DNA from: Enterobacter sp. JBIWA008
Lineage (GTDB): Bacteria; Pseudomonadota; Gammaproteobacteria; Enterobacterales; Enterobacteriaceae
DNA: 64,000 bases
Direction of reading: 5' to 3'
Assembly: GCF_019968765.1 (NCBI RefSeq)
Contig: NZ_CP074149.1
Span: 3,286,001-3,350,000, forward strand
Positions 1 through 9,373 of the stretch are shown piece by piece. How positions within the stretch are numbered: the first letter of the stretch is position 1; the number at the start of each line of letters is the position of its first letter. The notes beneath the pieces were generated by a model. It was given only the letters and a program-made list of their open reading frames with translations, was not told the DNA's origin and did no database searches. The translations under genes were made by a program, and so were the position numbers.

Positions 1-954
1 ATCACGCATAACCTGAGCATTGTGAGAAAGCTGGCCGACAGCGTCGCGGTGATGCAAAACGGACGATGCGTTGAACAGAATACCGCGTCCACGCTGCTGA
101 GCGCGCCGCAGCACCCCTATACGCAGCGTTTACTCGACAGCGAACCCTCCGGCGACCCGGTTCCCCTCAGGGCGGACAGCACACCGCTGCTGCGCGTTGA
201 GGATCTGTCCGTGTCGTTCCCGATCCGCAAAGGTATTCTGCGACGCATCGTCGACCAGAATCCGGTGCTGAAAAACATCCGCTTCTCGCTGCGCCCGGGA
301 GAATCCCTGGGGCTGGTGGGCGAATCCGGTTCGGGTAAAAGCACCACCGGCCTGGCGCTGCTGCGCTTAATTGCCTCCCAGGGCGAGATCCTCTTTGACG
401 ATATGCCGCTGCACCGCTGGAACCGCCGTCAGATGCTGCCCGTGCGGCCCCGCATGCAGGTGGTGTTTCAGGATCCCAACTCCTCGCTTAACCCGCGGCT
501 CAGCGTGTTACAGATTATCGAAGAGGGTCTGCGCGTGCATCAGCCCAGCCTGAGCGCCCAGCAGCGAGAGCAGGAAGTTATGCGGGTGATGGCCGAAGTG
601 GGCCTGGATGCCGGGACGCGCCACCGCTATCCGGCTGAATTCTCAGGCGGGCAGCGCCAGCGTATCGCCATTGCCCGCGCGCTGATCCTGAAACCGGAGC
701 TGATTATTCTGGATGAACCGACGTCGTCGCTGGACAGAACCGTTCAGGCTCAGATCCTGGCGCTGCTGAAAGGGCTTCAGGAAAAGCACCGGCTGGCCTA
801 TATCTTTATCAGCCACGATCTACAGGTGGTGCGGGCGCTATGCCATCAGGTGATTGTGTTGCGACAGGGAGAAGTGGTCGAGCAAGGTGAGTGCCAGCGC
901 GTATTTAGCGCGCCAACGCAGCGCTACACGCGCCAGCTGTTGTCGGCAGACTAG
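1..954 (+). CDS. yejF: Peptide/microcin C ABC importer ATPase YejF (5' truncated by window)
   Basis: C-terminal part of the ATPase of the YejABEF importer, which takes up oligopeptides and microcin C across the inner membrane. The reading frame is open from base 1, so about 317 codons are present and the gene starts outside the window. The first residues (ITHNL) look like the switch-histidine loop closing a first nucleotide-binding domain. A complete second domain follows, with Walker A GESGSGKS, a Q-loop (VFQDPNSSLNP), the signature SGGQRQR, Walker B LIILDEPTSSLD and a final switch histidine (FISHDL). E. coli YejF is about 529 residues with two such domains. It converges on yejG with only 3 bases between the stop codons. 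Confidence 0.95.
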   Translation: MTHNLSIVRKLADSVAVMQNGRCVEQNTASTLLSAPQHPYTQRLLDSEPSGDPVPLRADSTPLLRVEDLSVSFPIRKGILRRIVDQNPVLKNIRFSLRPGESLGLVGESGSGKSTTGLALLRLIASQGEILFDDMPLHRWNRRQMLPVRPRMQVVFQDPNSSLNPRLSVLQIIEEGLRVHQPSLSAQQREQEVMRVMAEVGLDAGTRHRYPAEFSGGQRQRIAIARALILKPELIILDEPTSSLDRTVQAQILALLKGLQEKHRLAYIFISHDLQVVRALCHQVIVLRQGEVVEQGECQRVFSAPTQRYTRQLLSAD

Positions 955-957
955 CGG

Positions 958-1302
958 TCAGAACGGGTACTGGCCGGAGAAAGGCTCAGCGATGGCAACA
1001 CCAAAATTTTTCAGACGGCAGGTGGCGGCAAACTCGTCCTGGCTTTTCACAAACAGGCACGGCTCACCTTCGCACTCCAGCACGGAGCTGTCGACTTCGA
1101 TATCCGTCAGGGCCTGACTGAGACGCTCCATCACCCGCCATGCATTTTCGTCGCTCGGGCTCAAGAGCTTGAGCGCCACCAGGCAGTTTTCACAGCCCGC
1201 GACGTTTTGCGGAATCGGTTCAACTTTCGAACCTGCAAAACCCGCCGACCAGCGATAGCTCTGGGGCAAGCGATGGACAATGGAGAGTTGTAATGTATTC
1301 AC
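958..1302 (-). CDS. yejG: Conserved protein YejG
   Basis: A 114-residue soluble protein matching E. coli YejG in length and in its opening ([18 protein letters not shown]). No catalytic motif, signal peptide or membrane segment is visible. It contains several cysteines, including a CENC motif near residue 38. The molecular function is not established to my knowledge; a contribution to aminoglycoside tolerance has been suggested for the E. coli gene, which I recall rather than see. It is a single gene converging on yejF and reading away from bcr. No strong intrinsic terminator separates it from yejF. Confidence 0.88.
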   Translation of the reverse strand: MNTLQLSIVHRLPQSYRWSAGFAGSKVEPIPQNVAGCENCLVALKLLSPSDENAWRVMERLSQALTDIEVDSSVLECEGEPCLFVKSQDEFAATCRLKNFGVAIAEPFSGQYPF

Positions 1303-1550
1303 GTTCGTTCCCCGGAAGCAAAATTTACTTCACAATTTATTTACATTTATAGTAACACATCATCGCCAGCCTGCACTATTCAGCGCTTTTTTATCCGTAT
1401 CCAGGCTCGCGTCGGCGCTATATGTACCCGTTTCTGCGATCTAACTCAACCTTTTTGAATACAATGATGTGACTTTTTACACAAATAGATTTTACATAAA
1501 ATAAACAAACACGGAATAAACGAATGGGGGTTTGGTTGATATGCATCAAC

Positions 1551-1572
1551 AAAAAAGGCCCTGCCGGGCCTT
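1551..1572 (-). terminator. Intrinsic terminator after bcr
   Basis: On the minus strand a GC-rich stem (AAGGCCCGGCAGGGCCTT) is followed by a run of T residues, just past the bcr stop. The rest of the 279-base spacer between yejG and bcr (1303-1550) is AT-rich and holds nothing else I can support beyond a likely yejG promoter. Confidence 0.85.
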
Positions 1573-1581
1573 GTCTGTGTT

Positions 1582-2778
1582 TTAGTGGGCCGCTTTTCGC
1601 GGTCGACTGGCGTAAAGATAGAAGAGTATCGAGCTGGTTGCGCAAAAAGCAATCGCCCACAGCATGGGCCATGCCGTCGTAAAGGTGGCCAACGAAAGCA
1701 ACGCCCCGACGATAGCACCTATACCGAAGCGGAACGTCCCCGCCAGGGAAGATGCGGTGCCCGCCATATGCGGGAACTCATCCAGGATCACTGCCATCGC
1801 ATTAGATGACACCATCGACACACAGCCGACAAAGGCCGCCACGCCGACCACCAGCGCCCAGAAGCCCACGCCCAGAAACGCGCTCACCACCAGCCAGATA
1901 GCCATCACAAACTGGATCCACAGCCCGGCGCGGAACATGTTCAGCGCCCCCACCCGCCGGACAAAACGGCTATTGATGATGGTCATGATGAACAGGAAGA
2001 CGATGTTAAGCGCAAAGTAATAGCCGAAGTGCTGCGGCGAAACGTGGTTAAGCTCGATGTAGACAAACGGCCCGGCGCTCAGGAATGAGAACATCCCGGC
2101 GAAGCTAAACCCGCTTGCCAGCATATAGCTGAGCACGCGCTTGTGGCGAAACAGCGAGGCAAAGTTGCCAATTGTAGTTCGGATGTGGAATTTCTGACGG
2201 CGTTCGACGGGAAGCGTTTCATCAATAAAGAAGAAAATCATCGCCGAGGCCAGCAGCGCGGCCAGGGCCAGGATCCAGAAAATCGCATGCCAGCTAAACC
2301 ACACCAGCACTGCACCACCGGCCATGGGGGCCACCAGCGGCGCAATCGTCGTCACCAGCATCACGAACGACATCATGCGGGAGAACTCTTCTTTCGGGTA
2401 GATATCGCGCATCAGGGCGTTAATCACCACGCTTGCCGCTGCCGCCGCCAGACCGTGGAAGAAGCGCATGATAATCAGATGATCGATGGTCTGCGCCAGC
2501 GCACAGGCAACCGCTGCGCCCGCAAAGACCAGCGTCCCGCCCAGGATGACGGGCTTGCGCCCAATGCTGTCCGCCATCGGGCCATAGAATAGCTGGCCGA
2601 GGGCAAAGCCGAGAATATAGGTGCTGAGCGTCATCTGCGCGCTGCCCGCCGGGACGCCAAACTGCGCAGAGATCACCGGCAGCGCAGGCAGGTACATATC
2701 AATAGAAAGCGGCATCAGCATGGCCAGCAGGCCAAGAATGAAGACGATTTTGAATGACGAGTGTGGCCTGGTGGTCAC
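1582..2778 (-). CDS. bcr: Bicyclomycin/multidrug efflux MFS transporter Bcr
   Basis: Inner-membrane drug:H+ antiporter of the DHA1 major facilitator family. It exports bicyclomycin and sulfonamides and, in E. coli, cysteine. The 398-residue protein closely tracks E. coli Bcr (396), with about twelve hydrophobic segments. The family motif around residues 22-37 ([14 protein letters not shown]) and the loop 2-3 motif ([11 protein letters not shown]) are intact. It lies 15 bases after rsuA on the same strand, so the two are probably cotranscribed from an rsuA promoter, as in E. coli. The start MTTRPHSSF matches the family. Confidence 0.96.
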   Translation of the reverse strand: MTTRPHSSFKIVFILGLLAMLMPLSIDMYLPALPVISAQFGVPAGSAQMTLSTYILGFALGQLFYGPMADSIGRKPVILGGTLVFAGAAVACALAQTIDHLIIMRFFHGLAAAAASVVINALMRDIYPKEEFSRMMSFVMLVTTIAPLVAPMAGGAVLVWFSWHAIFWILALAALLASAMIFFFIDETLPVERRQKFHIRTTIGNFASLFRHKRVLSYMLASGFSFAGMFSFLSAGPFVYIELNHVSPQHFGYYFALNIVFLFIMTIINSRFVRRVGALNMFRAGLWIQFVMAIWLVVSAFLGVGFWALVVGVAAFVGCVSMVSSNAMAVILDEFPHMAGTASSLAGTFRFGIGAIVGALLSLATFTTAWPMLWAIAFCATSSILFYLYASRPRKAAH

Positions 2779-2793
2779 AGAGCTCTCCTGAAA

Positions 2794-3501
2794 TTAGTGC
2801 GAAGGCAGGCCGACACTGGCGATCTCTTCTTCCGTTAACGGGCGATATTCGCCAGGCGCCAGGTCGGGATCGAGTTCAATCGCACCAATCCGCTCACGGT
2901 GCAGGCCAACAACGTGGTTCCCCACCGCGGCAAACATACGTTTCACCTGATGGTAACGCCCTTCGCTGATGGTCAGACGGACTTCCGTCGGCGTGATCAC
3001 CTCAAGCACGGCGGGTTTGGTCAGATCTTTTTCATTATGCAGCTGAACGCCTTTCGCGAATTGCTCTTCCGTGTCATCCGACACCGGCGACTCCAGCGTG
3101 ACCAGATAGGTTTTCTCGCAGTGGTGACGCGGGGAAGTAATGCGATGCGACCACTGCCCGTCGTCGGTCATCAGCACCAGCCCCGTGGTGTCGATGTCGA
3201 GACGGCCTGCGGCGTGCAGCTTGTGCGCCACCGGTTCGTCGAGGAAATAGAGCACCGTCGGGTGATCGGGATCGTCCGTTGAGCAGACGTAGCCTTCCGG
3301 CTTATTGAGCATAAAGTAGCGCGGACCGTGCTGCTGGGTCAGCGGATTGCCGTCATACTCCACCTGATGGTCAGGTTGCAGTTTGAACGCGCTGTCTCTC
3401 ACAATGTCGCCATCCACGGTAACGCGGCTGGCGCGAATTTCGCGCCCGGCAATAGCGCGGCTTACGCCGAGTTGCTGAGCGATAAACTTATCAAGTCGCA
3501 T
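2794..3501 (-). CDS. rsuA: 16S rRNA pseudouridine-516 synthase RsuA
   Basis: Converts U516 of 16S rRNA to pseudouridine during 30S assembly. The protein is 235 residues, slightly longer than E. coli RsuA (231) through an extended C-terminus. An S4-like RNA-binding domain occupies about residues 1-60 ([15 protein letters not shown]). The catalytic domain follows, with the active aspartate Asp102 in [10 protein letters not shown] and a later [10 protein letters not shown] motif typical of the RsuA family. It is the first gene of the rsuA-bcr unit and divergent from radD across a 152-base spacer. Confidence 0.96.
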   Translation of the reverse strand: MRLDKFIAQQLGVSRAIAGREIRASRVTVDGDIVRDSAFKLQPDHQVEYDGNPLTQQHGPRYFMLNKPEGYVCSTDDPDHPTVLYFLDEPVAHKLHAAGRLDIDTTGLVLMTDDGQWSHRITSPRHHCEKTYLVTLESPVSDDTEEQFAKGVQLHNEKDLTKPAVLEVITPTEVRLTISEGRYHQVKRMFAAVGNHVVGLHRERIGAIELDPDLAPGEYRPLTEEEIASVGLPSH

Positions 3502-3653
3502 GAAATCTTTTTAGCCTTAATGGTGCTGGAAGTCGGACAACAGGTCCGAAAAAAGAAGCAGTCTGGAACGGTTCAGTATAATGGTCTGGTTGCGCCACTC
3601 AAGGGAAAAAGTTTCGTGGCATACTATGTGCGGAATAACGAAACCGAGACCCC

Positions 3654-5414
3654 ATGACTTTTACACTTCGTCCCTATCAGCAGGAAGCCGTTGACGCCAC
3701 CCTCGCCTGGTTCCGTAAACATCGCGAGCCGGCGGCGATTGTGCTCCCGACCGGCGCAGGCAAAAGCCTGGTCATCGCCGAACTGGCGCGTCTGGCGCGC
3801 GGTCGCGTGCTGGTGCTCGCGCACGTCAAAGAGCTCGTCGCGCAAAACCACGCCAAGTATTGTGCACTTGGGCTGGAAGCCGATATTTTCGCCGCCGGGC
3901 TAAAGCGCAAAGAGAGCCACGGCAAAGTGGTCTTTGGCAGCGTGCAGTCGGTGGCGCGCAATCTGGACCTGTTTCGCAGCGAATTTTCGCTGCTGATTGT
4001 CGACGAATGTCACCGCATCAGCGATGACGACGACAGCCAGTATCAACAAATCCTGGTTCACCTGAAAGCGGTGAACCCTCACCTGCGCCTGCTGGGCCTG
4101 ACGGCGACCCCTTTTCGTCTGGGGAAAGGCTGGATCTATCGCTACCATTATCACGGCATGGTGCGCGGCGATGACAAGGCCCTGTTTAGCGACTGCATTT
4201 ACGAACTTCCGCTGCGCTACATGATCAAACATGGCTACCTTACGCCCCCTGAACGGCTGGATATGCCGGTGGTGCAGTACGATTTCAGCCGTCTGCAGGC
4301 GCAGAGCAACGGCTTATTCAGCGAAGCAGATCTCAACCAGGAGCTGAAAAAGCAAAAGCGTATTACGCCGCATATCATCAGCCAAATAGAAGAGTTCGCC
4401 GCGACGCGCAAAGGGGTGATGATCTTTGCCGCTACCGTTGAGCACGCGCGCGAAATCACCGGGTTATTGCCCGCCGGTGACGTGGCGCTAATCACCGGCG
4501 AGACCCCCGGCCCGGAGCGTGACGGCCTGATTGACGCCTTTAAAGCCCAGCAGTTCCGCTATCTGGTAAACGTGTCGGTATTGACCACCGGATTTGACGC
4601 CCCGCACGTCGACCTGATCGCCATTTTGCGCCCGACCGAATCGGTCAGTCTGTATCAGCAAATTGTTGGCCGCGGCCTGCGTCTGGCCCCGGGAAAAACC
4701 GACTGCCTGATTCTGGATTATGCCGGTAACCCGCACGATCTCTATACGCCTGAGGTTGGCGCGCCAAAAGGGAAAAGCGACAACGTGCCCGTGCAGGTCT
4801 TTTGCCCTGCCTGCGGGTTTGCCAACACCTTCTGGGGAAAAACCACCGCCGACGGTACGCTGATCGAACACTTTGGCCGCCGCTGCCAGGGCTGGTTTGA
4901 AGATGATGACGGGCATCGCGAGCAGTGCGATTTTCGTTTCCGCTTTAAAAACTGCCCGCAGTGCAACGCCGAAAATGACATTGCCGCTCGCCGCTGTCGG
5001 GAGTGCGACACGGTGCTGGTTGACCCGGACGACATGCTGAAAGCGGCATTAAAGCTGAAAGATGCCCTGGTGCTTCGCTGTTCCGGCATGGCGTTGCAGT
5101 CCGGCGCCGATGAAAAAGGCGAATGGCTGAAAATCACCTATTACGATGAAGACGGGGCGGACGTCAGCGAGCGCTTCCGGCTTCAGACGCCAGCTCAGCG
5201 AACGGCCTTCGAACAGCTCTTTATCCGCCCGCATACCCGCACGCCGGGCGTGCCCCTGCGCTGGATCACCGTGGCCGATATCGTGCGCCAGCAGGCGTTA
5301 TTGCGCCATCCGGATTTTGTCGTCGCCCGTAAGAAAGGTCAGTTCTGGCAGGTGCGCGAAAAACTCTTCGACTACGAAGGTCGCTTCCGTCGCGCCAATG
5401 AATTGCGCGGGTAG
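3654..5414 (+). CDS. radD: DNA repair helicase-like protein RadD (YejH)
   Basis: Superfamily 2 helicase-like ATPase that acts in double-strand break repair and interacts with SSB and RecA-mediated strand exchange in E. coli. The 586 residues equal the E. coli length. Walker A PTGAGKS lies at 32-38 (catalytic Lys37), motif II DECH at 118-121, TATPF as motif III, and a QIVGRGLR motif VI in the second RecA-like domain. The C-terminal third has paired cysteines (CPAC; CPQC and CREC) suited to zinc binding. It is divergent from rsuA. A perfect TATAAT -10 hexamer lies at 3577-3582 without a clear -35. Confidence 0.96.
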   Translation: MTFTLRPYQQEAVDATLAWFRKHREPAAIVLPTGAGKSLVIAELARLARGRVLVLAHVKELVAQNHAKYCALGLEADIFAAGLKRKESHGKVVFGSVQSVARNLDLFRSEFSLLIVDECHRISDDDDSQYQQILVHLKAVNPHLRLLGLTATPFRLGKGWIYRYHYHGMVRGDDKALFSDCIYELPLRYMIKHGYLTPPERLDMPVVQYDFSRLQAQSNGLFSEADLNQELKKQKRITPHIISQIEEFAATRKGVMIFAATVEHAREITGLLPAGDVALITGETPGPERDGLIDAFKAQQFRYLVNVSVLTTGFDAPHVDLIAILRPTESVSLYQQIVGRGLRLAPGKTDCLILDYAGNPHDLYTPEVGAPKGKSDNVPVQVFCPACGFANTFWGKTTADGTLIEHFGRRCQGWFEDDDGHREQCDFRFRFKNCPQCNAENDIAARRCRECDTVLVDPDDMLKAALKLKDALVLRCSGMALQSGADEKGEWLKITYYDEDGADVSERFRLQTPAQRTAFEQLFIRPHTRTPGVPLRWITVADIVRQQALLRHPDFVVARKKGQFWQVREKLFDYEGRFRRANELRG

Positions 5415-5426
5415 CGGGACTTTTCA

Positions 5427-5455
5427 TTGATGTGAGGGGCATTTGAGTATAAAAT
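5427..5455 (+). promoter_or_regulatory. Probable sigma-70 promoter of rplY
   Basis: TTGATG (5427-5432) and TAAAAT (5450-5455) are separated by 17 bases, giving a leader of roughly 75-80 bases before the rplY start at 5540. No experimental support can be claimed from sequence alone. Confidence 0.55.
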
Positions 5456-5539
5456 GCCGCCCGCTTCACATCCGTGAGGCAGAACACTCACCTGCTGCTG
5501 GGTCGCCTGTAGTAGGGTTTTAAATACAGAGAGAAATCA

Positions 5540-5824
5540 ATGTTTACTATCGAAGCAGAAGTACGTAACGTGCAGGGTAAGGGTGCGAGCCGCCGCCTGC
5601 GTACCGCTAACAAGTTCCCGGCTATCGTTTACGGTGGCGAAGCTGCTCCAGTTGCAATCGAACTGGATCACGACAAACTGTGGAACCTGCAGACCAAAGC
5701 TGAATTCTACAGCGAAGTTCTGACCATCGTTGTTGGCGGTAAAGAAGAAAAAGTGAAAGTTCAGGCTGTTCAGCGTCACGCGTTCAAGCCAAAACTGACT
5801 CACATCGACTTCGTTCGCGCGTAA
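5540..5824 (+). CDS. rplY: 50S ribosomal protein L25
   Basis: Short form of bL25, the 5S rRNA-binding protein of the large ribosomal subunit (94 residues, as in E. coli, without the CTC extension found in other phyla). The sequence ([29 protein letters not shown]) is typical. The Shine-Dalgarno region AGAGAG lies about 8 bases upstream of the ATG. It is monocistronic, with its own promoter and a strong terminator shared with convergent yejK. Codon use is heavily biased (CTG, CGT, GGT, AAA), as expected for a highly expressed gene. Confidence 0.98.
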   Translation: MFTIEAEVRNVQGKGASRRLRTANKFPAIVYGGEAAPVAIELDHDKLWNLQTKAEFYSEVLTIVVGGKEEKVKVQAVQRHAFKPKLTHIDFVRA

Positions 5825-5838
5825 TCGCAAACCTGTCG

Positions 5839-5867
5839 AAAAAAACCCCGCTTCTGCGGGGTTTTTT
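5839..5867. terminator. Bidirectional terminator between rplY and yejK
   Basis: The stem ACCCCGC/GCGGGGT with a short loop is flanked by seven A residues on one side and six T residues on the other, so it can end transcription from both convergent genes. Confidence 0.92.
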
Positions 5868-5874
5868 GTGCCTG

Positions 5875-6882
5875 CTATTTACCGCCCGAGGCGCGGCGCT
5901 GAAGCTGATCGCGCAGATTCGGCGGCGTCCCCTTAATGGTCAGCGTATCGGTGGCCGGGTCCCAGAAGATACGTTCCCCCAGCAGCATCGCATCAAAGTT
6001 GATGGTTAACCCGCCGCCGCTGCCGGCAAACTTGGTTAACTGACGCAGCGTACTGCGATCGGCCGGGAAGCTCTCTTCAAGCTCATAGCCTTTCTCCGCG
6101 GTGAATTCCTGGAAGCTGACTTCGCTGACGCCCGCCAGCTCTTTTGACAGGGACTCCAGCTCGATCTCTTCCCCTGCCTGCAGCTGTTCGTTGCAGTAGC
6201 TGTAGACCTGCTGACGCACAGTCTGGCGCTCAGATTTATCGAGCTGTGCTTCGGCGGTGAAGTCGTCAACCGCCTGGAGCAGCCCTTTGTTCTGCGCTTT
6301 GGCGTTGAGACCTTCGCTGGCACCGAGGAAATCCATAAAGAAATCCGCCACTTTGCGGCCCACGCGCCCCTTCAGGAATGTCAGGTAGCGGGTCGACTCC
6401 GGGTTGGTTTCCCACTCGGTCAAATCAATACGCGCCACAATATCCGCATGGTTAATGTCCAGATAATGCGTCGAGCTGATATCCAGCTGCTCGTTCACGC
6501 GCATGCTGCTTAAGTTATTCAGCACGGTAACCAGCAGATACTCGACCGCCAGGTAGCGATAGTGGCAGAACAGCACGATCCCGCCGTCGGCGAACGGATA
6601 TTTCGCCAGTTCGTCGCGCAGACGCCCGGTTGCCGCACGGCTAAACGCCAGGAAATCCTCTTCGCCCTGACGCTGCAGGCGCAGGCTATCAGCCAGTTCA
6701 CTCTCTTCGCTGAACAGGCCATAGGCTTTATTTTTGGCGCTGTAGACGCGATGCAGCTCTGCCATCATCTCCACAACGGTCGCCGTGGGTTCCAGTAACG
6801 AATCGCGCAGCACCACTTCAAGGGTTTGCTCATCACGCTTGATAAGCTGGTGCAAGGCAATCTGGTTGATTTCCAGACTCAT
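5875..6882 (-). CDS. yejK: Nucleoid-associated protein YejK
   Basis: A 335-residue member of the NdpA/YejK family (same length as E. coli). The protein is found with the nucleoid and has been linked to topoisomerase interactions in E. coli. The sequence starts [18 protein letters not shown] and has the conserved [18 protein letters not shown] and [10 protein letters not shown] segments. No standard DNA-binding motif such as a helix-turn-helix is obvious. It is convergent with rplY and divergent from yejL over a 134-base AT-rich spacer. Confidence 0.95.
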   Translation of the reverse strand: MSLEINQIALHQLIKRDEQTLEVVLRDSLLEPTATVVEMMAELHRVYSAKNKAYGLFSEESELADSLRLQRQGEEDFLAFSRAATGRLRDELAKYPFADGGIVLFCHYRYLAVEYLLVTVLNNLSSMRVNEQLDISSTHYLDINHADIVARIDLTEWETNPESTRYLTFLKGRVGRKVADFFMDFLGASEGLNAKAQNKGLLQAVDDFTAEAQLDKSERQTVRQQVYSYCNEQLQAGEEIELESLSKELAGVSEVSFQEFTAEKGYELEESFPADRSTLRQLTKFAGSGGGLTINFDAMLLGERIFWDPATDTLTIKGTPPNLRDQLQRRASGGK

Positions 6883-7016
6883 GATAAACTCTCCTTTTAG
6901 ACCGGGCGGTATTCAACCACCACCAGGACATGTGTGCAACAACAGATAAAAAAGGGGAAAAAAAGCTGTTGCTACGGTAATATGTTGCCCTTTCATCAAC
7001 AAACTGATTTTGATTT

Positions 7017-7244
7017 ATGCCACAACATTCCCGCTACAGTGATGAACACGTTGAACAACTGCTCAGTGAGCTGGTCAACGTACTGGAAAAACATAAAACG
7101 CCGACCGATCTCTCCCTGATGGTTTTGGGAAATATGGTCACCAACCTGATTAACACCAGCGTTGCTCCGGCTCAGCGTCAGGCGATCGCAAAATCTTTCG
7201 CCCAGGCTTTACAGTCGTCCGTCAGCAACGACCAGGCCCATTAA
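7017..7244 (+). CDS. yejL: Conserved small protein YejL (UPF0352)
   Basis: A 75-residue protein of the YejL/UPF0352 family, predicted to be all-helical and soluble. It starts [20 protein letters not shown], and its length equals the E. coli protein. Structures of family members show a small helical dimer, but no function is known to me. It sits 19 bases upstream of yejM on the same strand, so the two are probably cotranscribed. The proper yejM start lies after the yejL stop. Confidence 0.93.
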   Translation: MPQHSRYSDEHVEQLLSELVNVLEKHKTPTDLSLMVLGNMVTNLINTSVAPAQRQAIAKSFAQALQSSVSNDQAH

Positions 7245-7263
7245 GGGATACGAACAACAGTTT

Positions 7264-9024
7264 ATGGTGACGAATCGTCAGCGCTACCGTGAAAAAGTCT
7301 CCCAGATGGTCAGCTGGGGGCACTGGTTTGCCCTGTTCAACATTTTGTTGGCGACGGTCATTGGCTGTCGTTATCTGTTTGTCGCAGACTGGCCCACAAC
7401 GCTAACCGGGCGTATCTATTCCTGGATAAGCGTTGTGGGTCACTTTAGCTTTTTGGTTTTCGCCACCTATCTGCTGATCCTGTTCCCCTTGACGTTTATC
7501 GTCATGTCGCAGCGTCTGATGCGATTCTTGTCCGCCATCCTTGCGACGGTGGGGATGACGCTGCTGCTTATCGACAGTGAAGTCTTCACCCGCTTTCACC
7601 TGCACCTCAACCCCATCGTCTGGGAACTGGTGATTAATCCCGACCAGAACGAAACGGCCCGTGACTGGCAGCTGATGTTTATCAGCGTCCCGGTGATCCT
7701 GTTGATTGAGATGCTGTTTGCCACCTGGAGCTGGCAAAAACTGCGTAGCCTGACCCGGCGACGCCACTACGCGAAGCCCGTCGCCGCGCTCTTCTTCGTT
7801 TCCTTTATCAGTTCGCACATCATGTATATCTGGGCGGATGCGAATTTCTATCGCCCTATTACCATGCAGCGCGCAAACCTGCCGCTCTCGTACCCGATGA
7901 CGGCCCGTCGCTTCCTCGAGAAACACGGCCTGCTTGATGCGCAGGAGTACCAGCGCCGTCTTATCGAGCAGGGTAACCCGGAAGCCGTCAGCGTTCAGTA
8001 TCCTCTGAGCGACCTGAACTACCGCGATATGGGTCGCGGGCAAAACGTCCTGCTGATCACCGTTGATGGTCTGAACTATTCCCGTTACGAGAAACAGATG
8101 CCTGCGCTGGCCAATTTCGCGAGTCAAAACGTCACGTTTACTCAGCATATGAGCTCAGGTAACACAACCGACGCGGGCATCTTTGGCCTCTTCTATGGCA
8201 TTTCAGCAGGATACATGGACGGCGTACTGTCTACCCGCACACCTGCGGCGCTGATCACCGGGTTGAATCAACAAGGCTATCAGTTAGGGTTGTTCTCATC
8301 CGATGGCTTTAACAGCCCGCTCTACCGTCAGGCGCTGCTGTCCGATTTCTCACTGCCGACGGCACAAAATCAGTCCGACGCGCAGACCGCCAGCCAATGG
8401 ATAAACTGGCTGCAGCGCTACGCCCAGGAAGATAACCGTTGGTTCTCATGGGTTGCCTTTAACGGCACAACGCTGGCTAACAGCAATAAGAGCGACTTTG
8501 CGCGCCGCTACGGTCGCGCGGCTGGCGATGTTGATGCGCAGATAGGTCGCGTGCTTGACGCGCTTCGCGAGTCGGGCAAGCTGGACAACACCGTGGTGAT
8601 CGTGACCGCGGGCCATGGCATTCCCCTAGGTGACGAGACGAAGAGTATGAGCTGGTCTCGTCCGAATCTGCAGGTTCCGCTGGTGATCCACTGGCCAGGA
8701 ACTCCGGCGCAGCGCATCAATATGCTCACCGAGCATAAAGATGTGATGACCACCCTGATGCAACGCCTGCTGCACGTCAGCACGCCTGCAAACGAGTATT
8801 CGCAGGGGCAGGATCTTTTCAGCGCCGCGCGCCGCCACAGCTGGGTGACGGCGGCGGGGAATAATACGCTGGTAGTAACCACGCCGAAGCTGACGCTGGT
8901 GCTGAACAGCAACGGGAATTATCAGACGTATAATCTGCTGGGTGAACGGTTGAAAGACCAGAAACCGCAGCTGAGCCTGCTGCTGCAGGTCCTGACGGAT
9001 GAGAAGCGCTTTATCGCTAACTGA
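7264..9024 (+). CDS. yejM: Inner-membrane LPS sensor/regulator YejM (PbgA, LapC)
   Basis: Essential envelope regulator in E. coli. It senses LPS at the periplasmic face of the inner membrane and controls LpxC proteolysis through LapB. The chosen start (MVTNRQRYREKV) gives 586 residues, equal to E. coli. A start at 7162 in the same frame is rejected because it would overlap most of yejL's 3' half. Five hydrophobic segments fill about residues 15-190, followed by a periplasmic alkaline-phosphatase/sulfatase-like domain (ITVDGLNYSRYEKQMPAL; later TAGHGIPLGDE). In E. coli this domain is considered catalytically degenerate. The gene is followed 72 bases later by tRNA-Pro. Confidence 0.96.
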   Translation: MVTNRQRYREKVSQMVSWGHWFALFNILLATVIGCRYLFVADWPTTLTGRIYSWISVVGHFSFLVFATYLLILFPLTFIVMSQRLMRFLSAILATVGMTLLLIDSEVFTRFHLHLNPIVWELVINPDQNETARDWQLMFISVPVILLIEMLFATWSWQKLRSLTRRRHYAKPVAALFFVSFISSHIMYIWADANFYRPITMQRANLPLSYPMTARRFLEKHGLLDAQEYQRRLIEQGNPEAVSVQYPLSDLNYRDMGRGQNVLLITVDGLNYSRYEKQMPALANFASQNVTFTQHMSSGNTTDAGIFGLFYGISAGYMDGVLSTRTPAALITGLNQQGYQLGLFSSDGFNSPLYRQALLSDFSLPTAQNQSDAQTASQWINWLQRYAQEDNRWFSWVAFNGTTLANSNKSDFARRYGRAAGDVDAQIGRVLDALRESGKLDNTVVIVTAGHGIPLGDETKSMSWSRPNLQVPLVIHWPGTPAQRINMLTEHKDVMTTLMQRLLHVSTPANEYSQGQDLFSAARRHSWVTAAGNNTLVVTTPKLTLVLNSNGNYQTYNLLGERLKDQKPQLSLLLQVLTDEKRFIAN

Positions 9025-9055
9025 TTAATAATAAACCAGTTAGCAGCGGATTCCC

Positions 9056-9086
9056 TTGCATTCAAAACGGAATCGAGTAGTATTCT
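9056..9086 (+). promoter_or_regulatory. Probable promoter of tRNA-Pro
   Basis: A TTGCAT -35-like element (9056-9061) and a TATTCT -10-like element (9081-9086) are 19 bases apart, and the mature tRNA begins at 9097. The spacing is a little long, so the exact hexamers are uncertain. Confidence 0.45.
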
Positions 9087-9096
9087 TTTTATGCGT

Positions 9097-9173
9097 CGGC
9101 ACGTAGCGCAGCCTGGTAGCGCACCGTCATGGGGTGTCGGGGGTCGGAGGTTCAAATCCTCTCGTGCCGACCA
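9097..9173 (+). tRNA. proL: tRNA-Pro (anticodon GGG)
   Basis: A 77-base cloverleaf. The acceptor stem CGGCACG pairs with CGTGCCG, followed by the discriminator A and an encoded CCA. The D-stem is GCGC/GCGC, the T-arm contains GGTTCAAATCC, and the anticodon GGG lies at 9131-9133. One T-T mismatch is present in the anticodon stem. From memory the sequence matches E. coli proL. It is a single-gene transcript with its own terminator. The 3' half is a typical integration site for phages, which fits the relics found just downstream. Confidence 0.98.
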
Positions 9174-9183
9174 AAAATACATT

Positions 9184-9213
9184 GAAAACCAGCCTCTTAT
9201 GGCTGGTTTTTTT
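9184..9213 (+). terminator. Terminator after tRNA-Pro
   Basis: AAAACCAGCC pairs with GGCTGGTTTT around a six-base loop and is followed by further T residues, 11 bases after the tRNA. Confidence 0.9.
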
Positions 9214-9215
9214 AT

Positions 9216-9231
9216 TGGTATATTTTTACAG
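9216..9231 (+). promoter_or_regulatory. Degenerate LexA-like (SOS) box
   Basis: TGGTATATTTTTACAG resembles the LexA consensus CTGT-N8-ACAG. The right half-site and the AT-rich core fit, while the left half-site has two mismatches. It lies about 40 bases upstream of a short ORF that reads like the start of a DinI-family gene, and phage dinI genes are normally under LexA control. It is called only because of that context. Confidence 0.35.
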
Positions 9232-9240
9232 TGAAATATA

Positions 9241-9267
9241 GCCTCCTCTCTAACAAATTAAGGAGGC
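9241..9267 (+). promoter_or_regulatory. Palindrome covering the Shine-Dalgarno of the DinI-like relic
   Basis: GCCTCCT (9241-9247) and AGGAGGC (9261-9267) are perfect inverted repeats around a 13-base AT-rich loop. The right arm is the Shine-Dalgarno sequence for the ATG at 9272, so in RNA the ribosome site would be paired. This may be regulatory or chance. Confidence 0.45.
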
Positions 9268-9271
9268 CGTT

Positions 9272-9373
9272 ATGATTGTTGGGTTGGTTTACGATAAACG
9301 CAATGTCCAGGGTTTGGATGGAGCCAGAGAAATTATAATGTATTTTCAATTTCTGTTCCGTCATCAAGGATAG
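9272..9373 (+). pseudogene. Truncated DinI-like prophage gene
   Basis: A 33-codon ORF with a strong Shine-Dalgarno (AAGGAGG, about 5 bases before the ATG). Its first 22 residues (MIVGLVYDKRNVQGLDGARE, then II) read like the N-terminus of the roughly 75-residue DinI-like damage-inducible proteins of lambdoid prophages. After that the similarity stops, and a short unrelated tail (MYFQFLFRHQG) leads to a stop. A LexA-like box upstream and the neighbouring tRNA support a phage origin. The family assignment is from memory of the LVYDKRNV motif. The truncated product is unlikely to be functional. Confidence 0.5.

Noticed and set aside
3502..3653. SOS (LexA) box upstream of the repair gene radD
   Set aside because: No CTGT-N8-ACAG pattern could be found in the spacer; only a TATAAT hexamer is evident.
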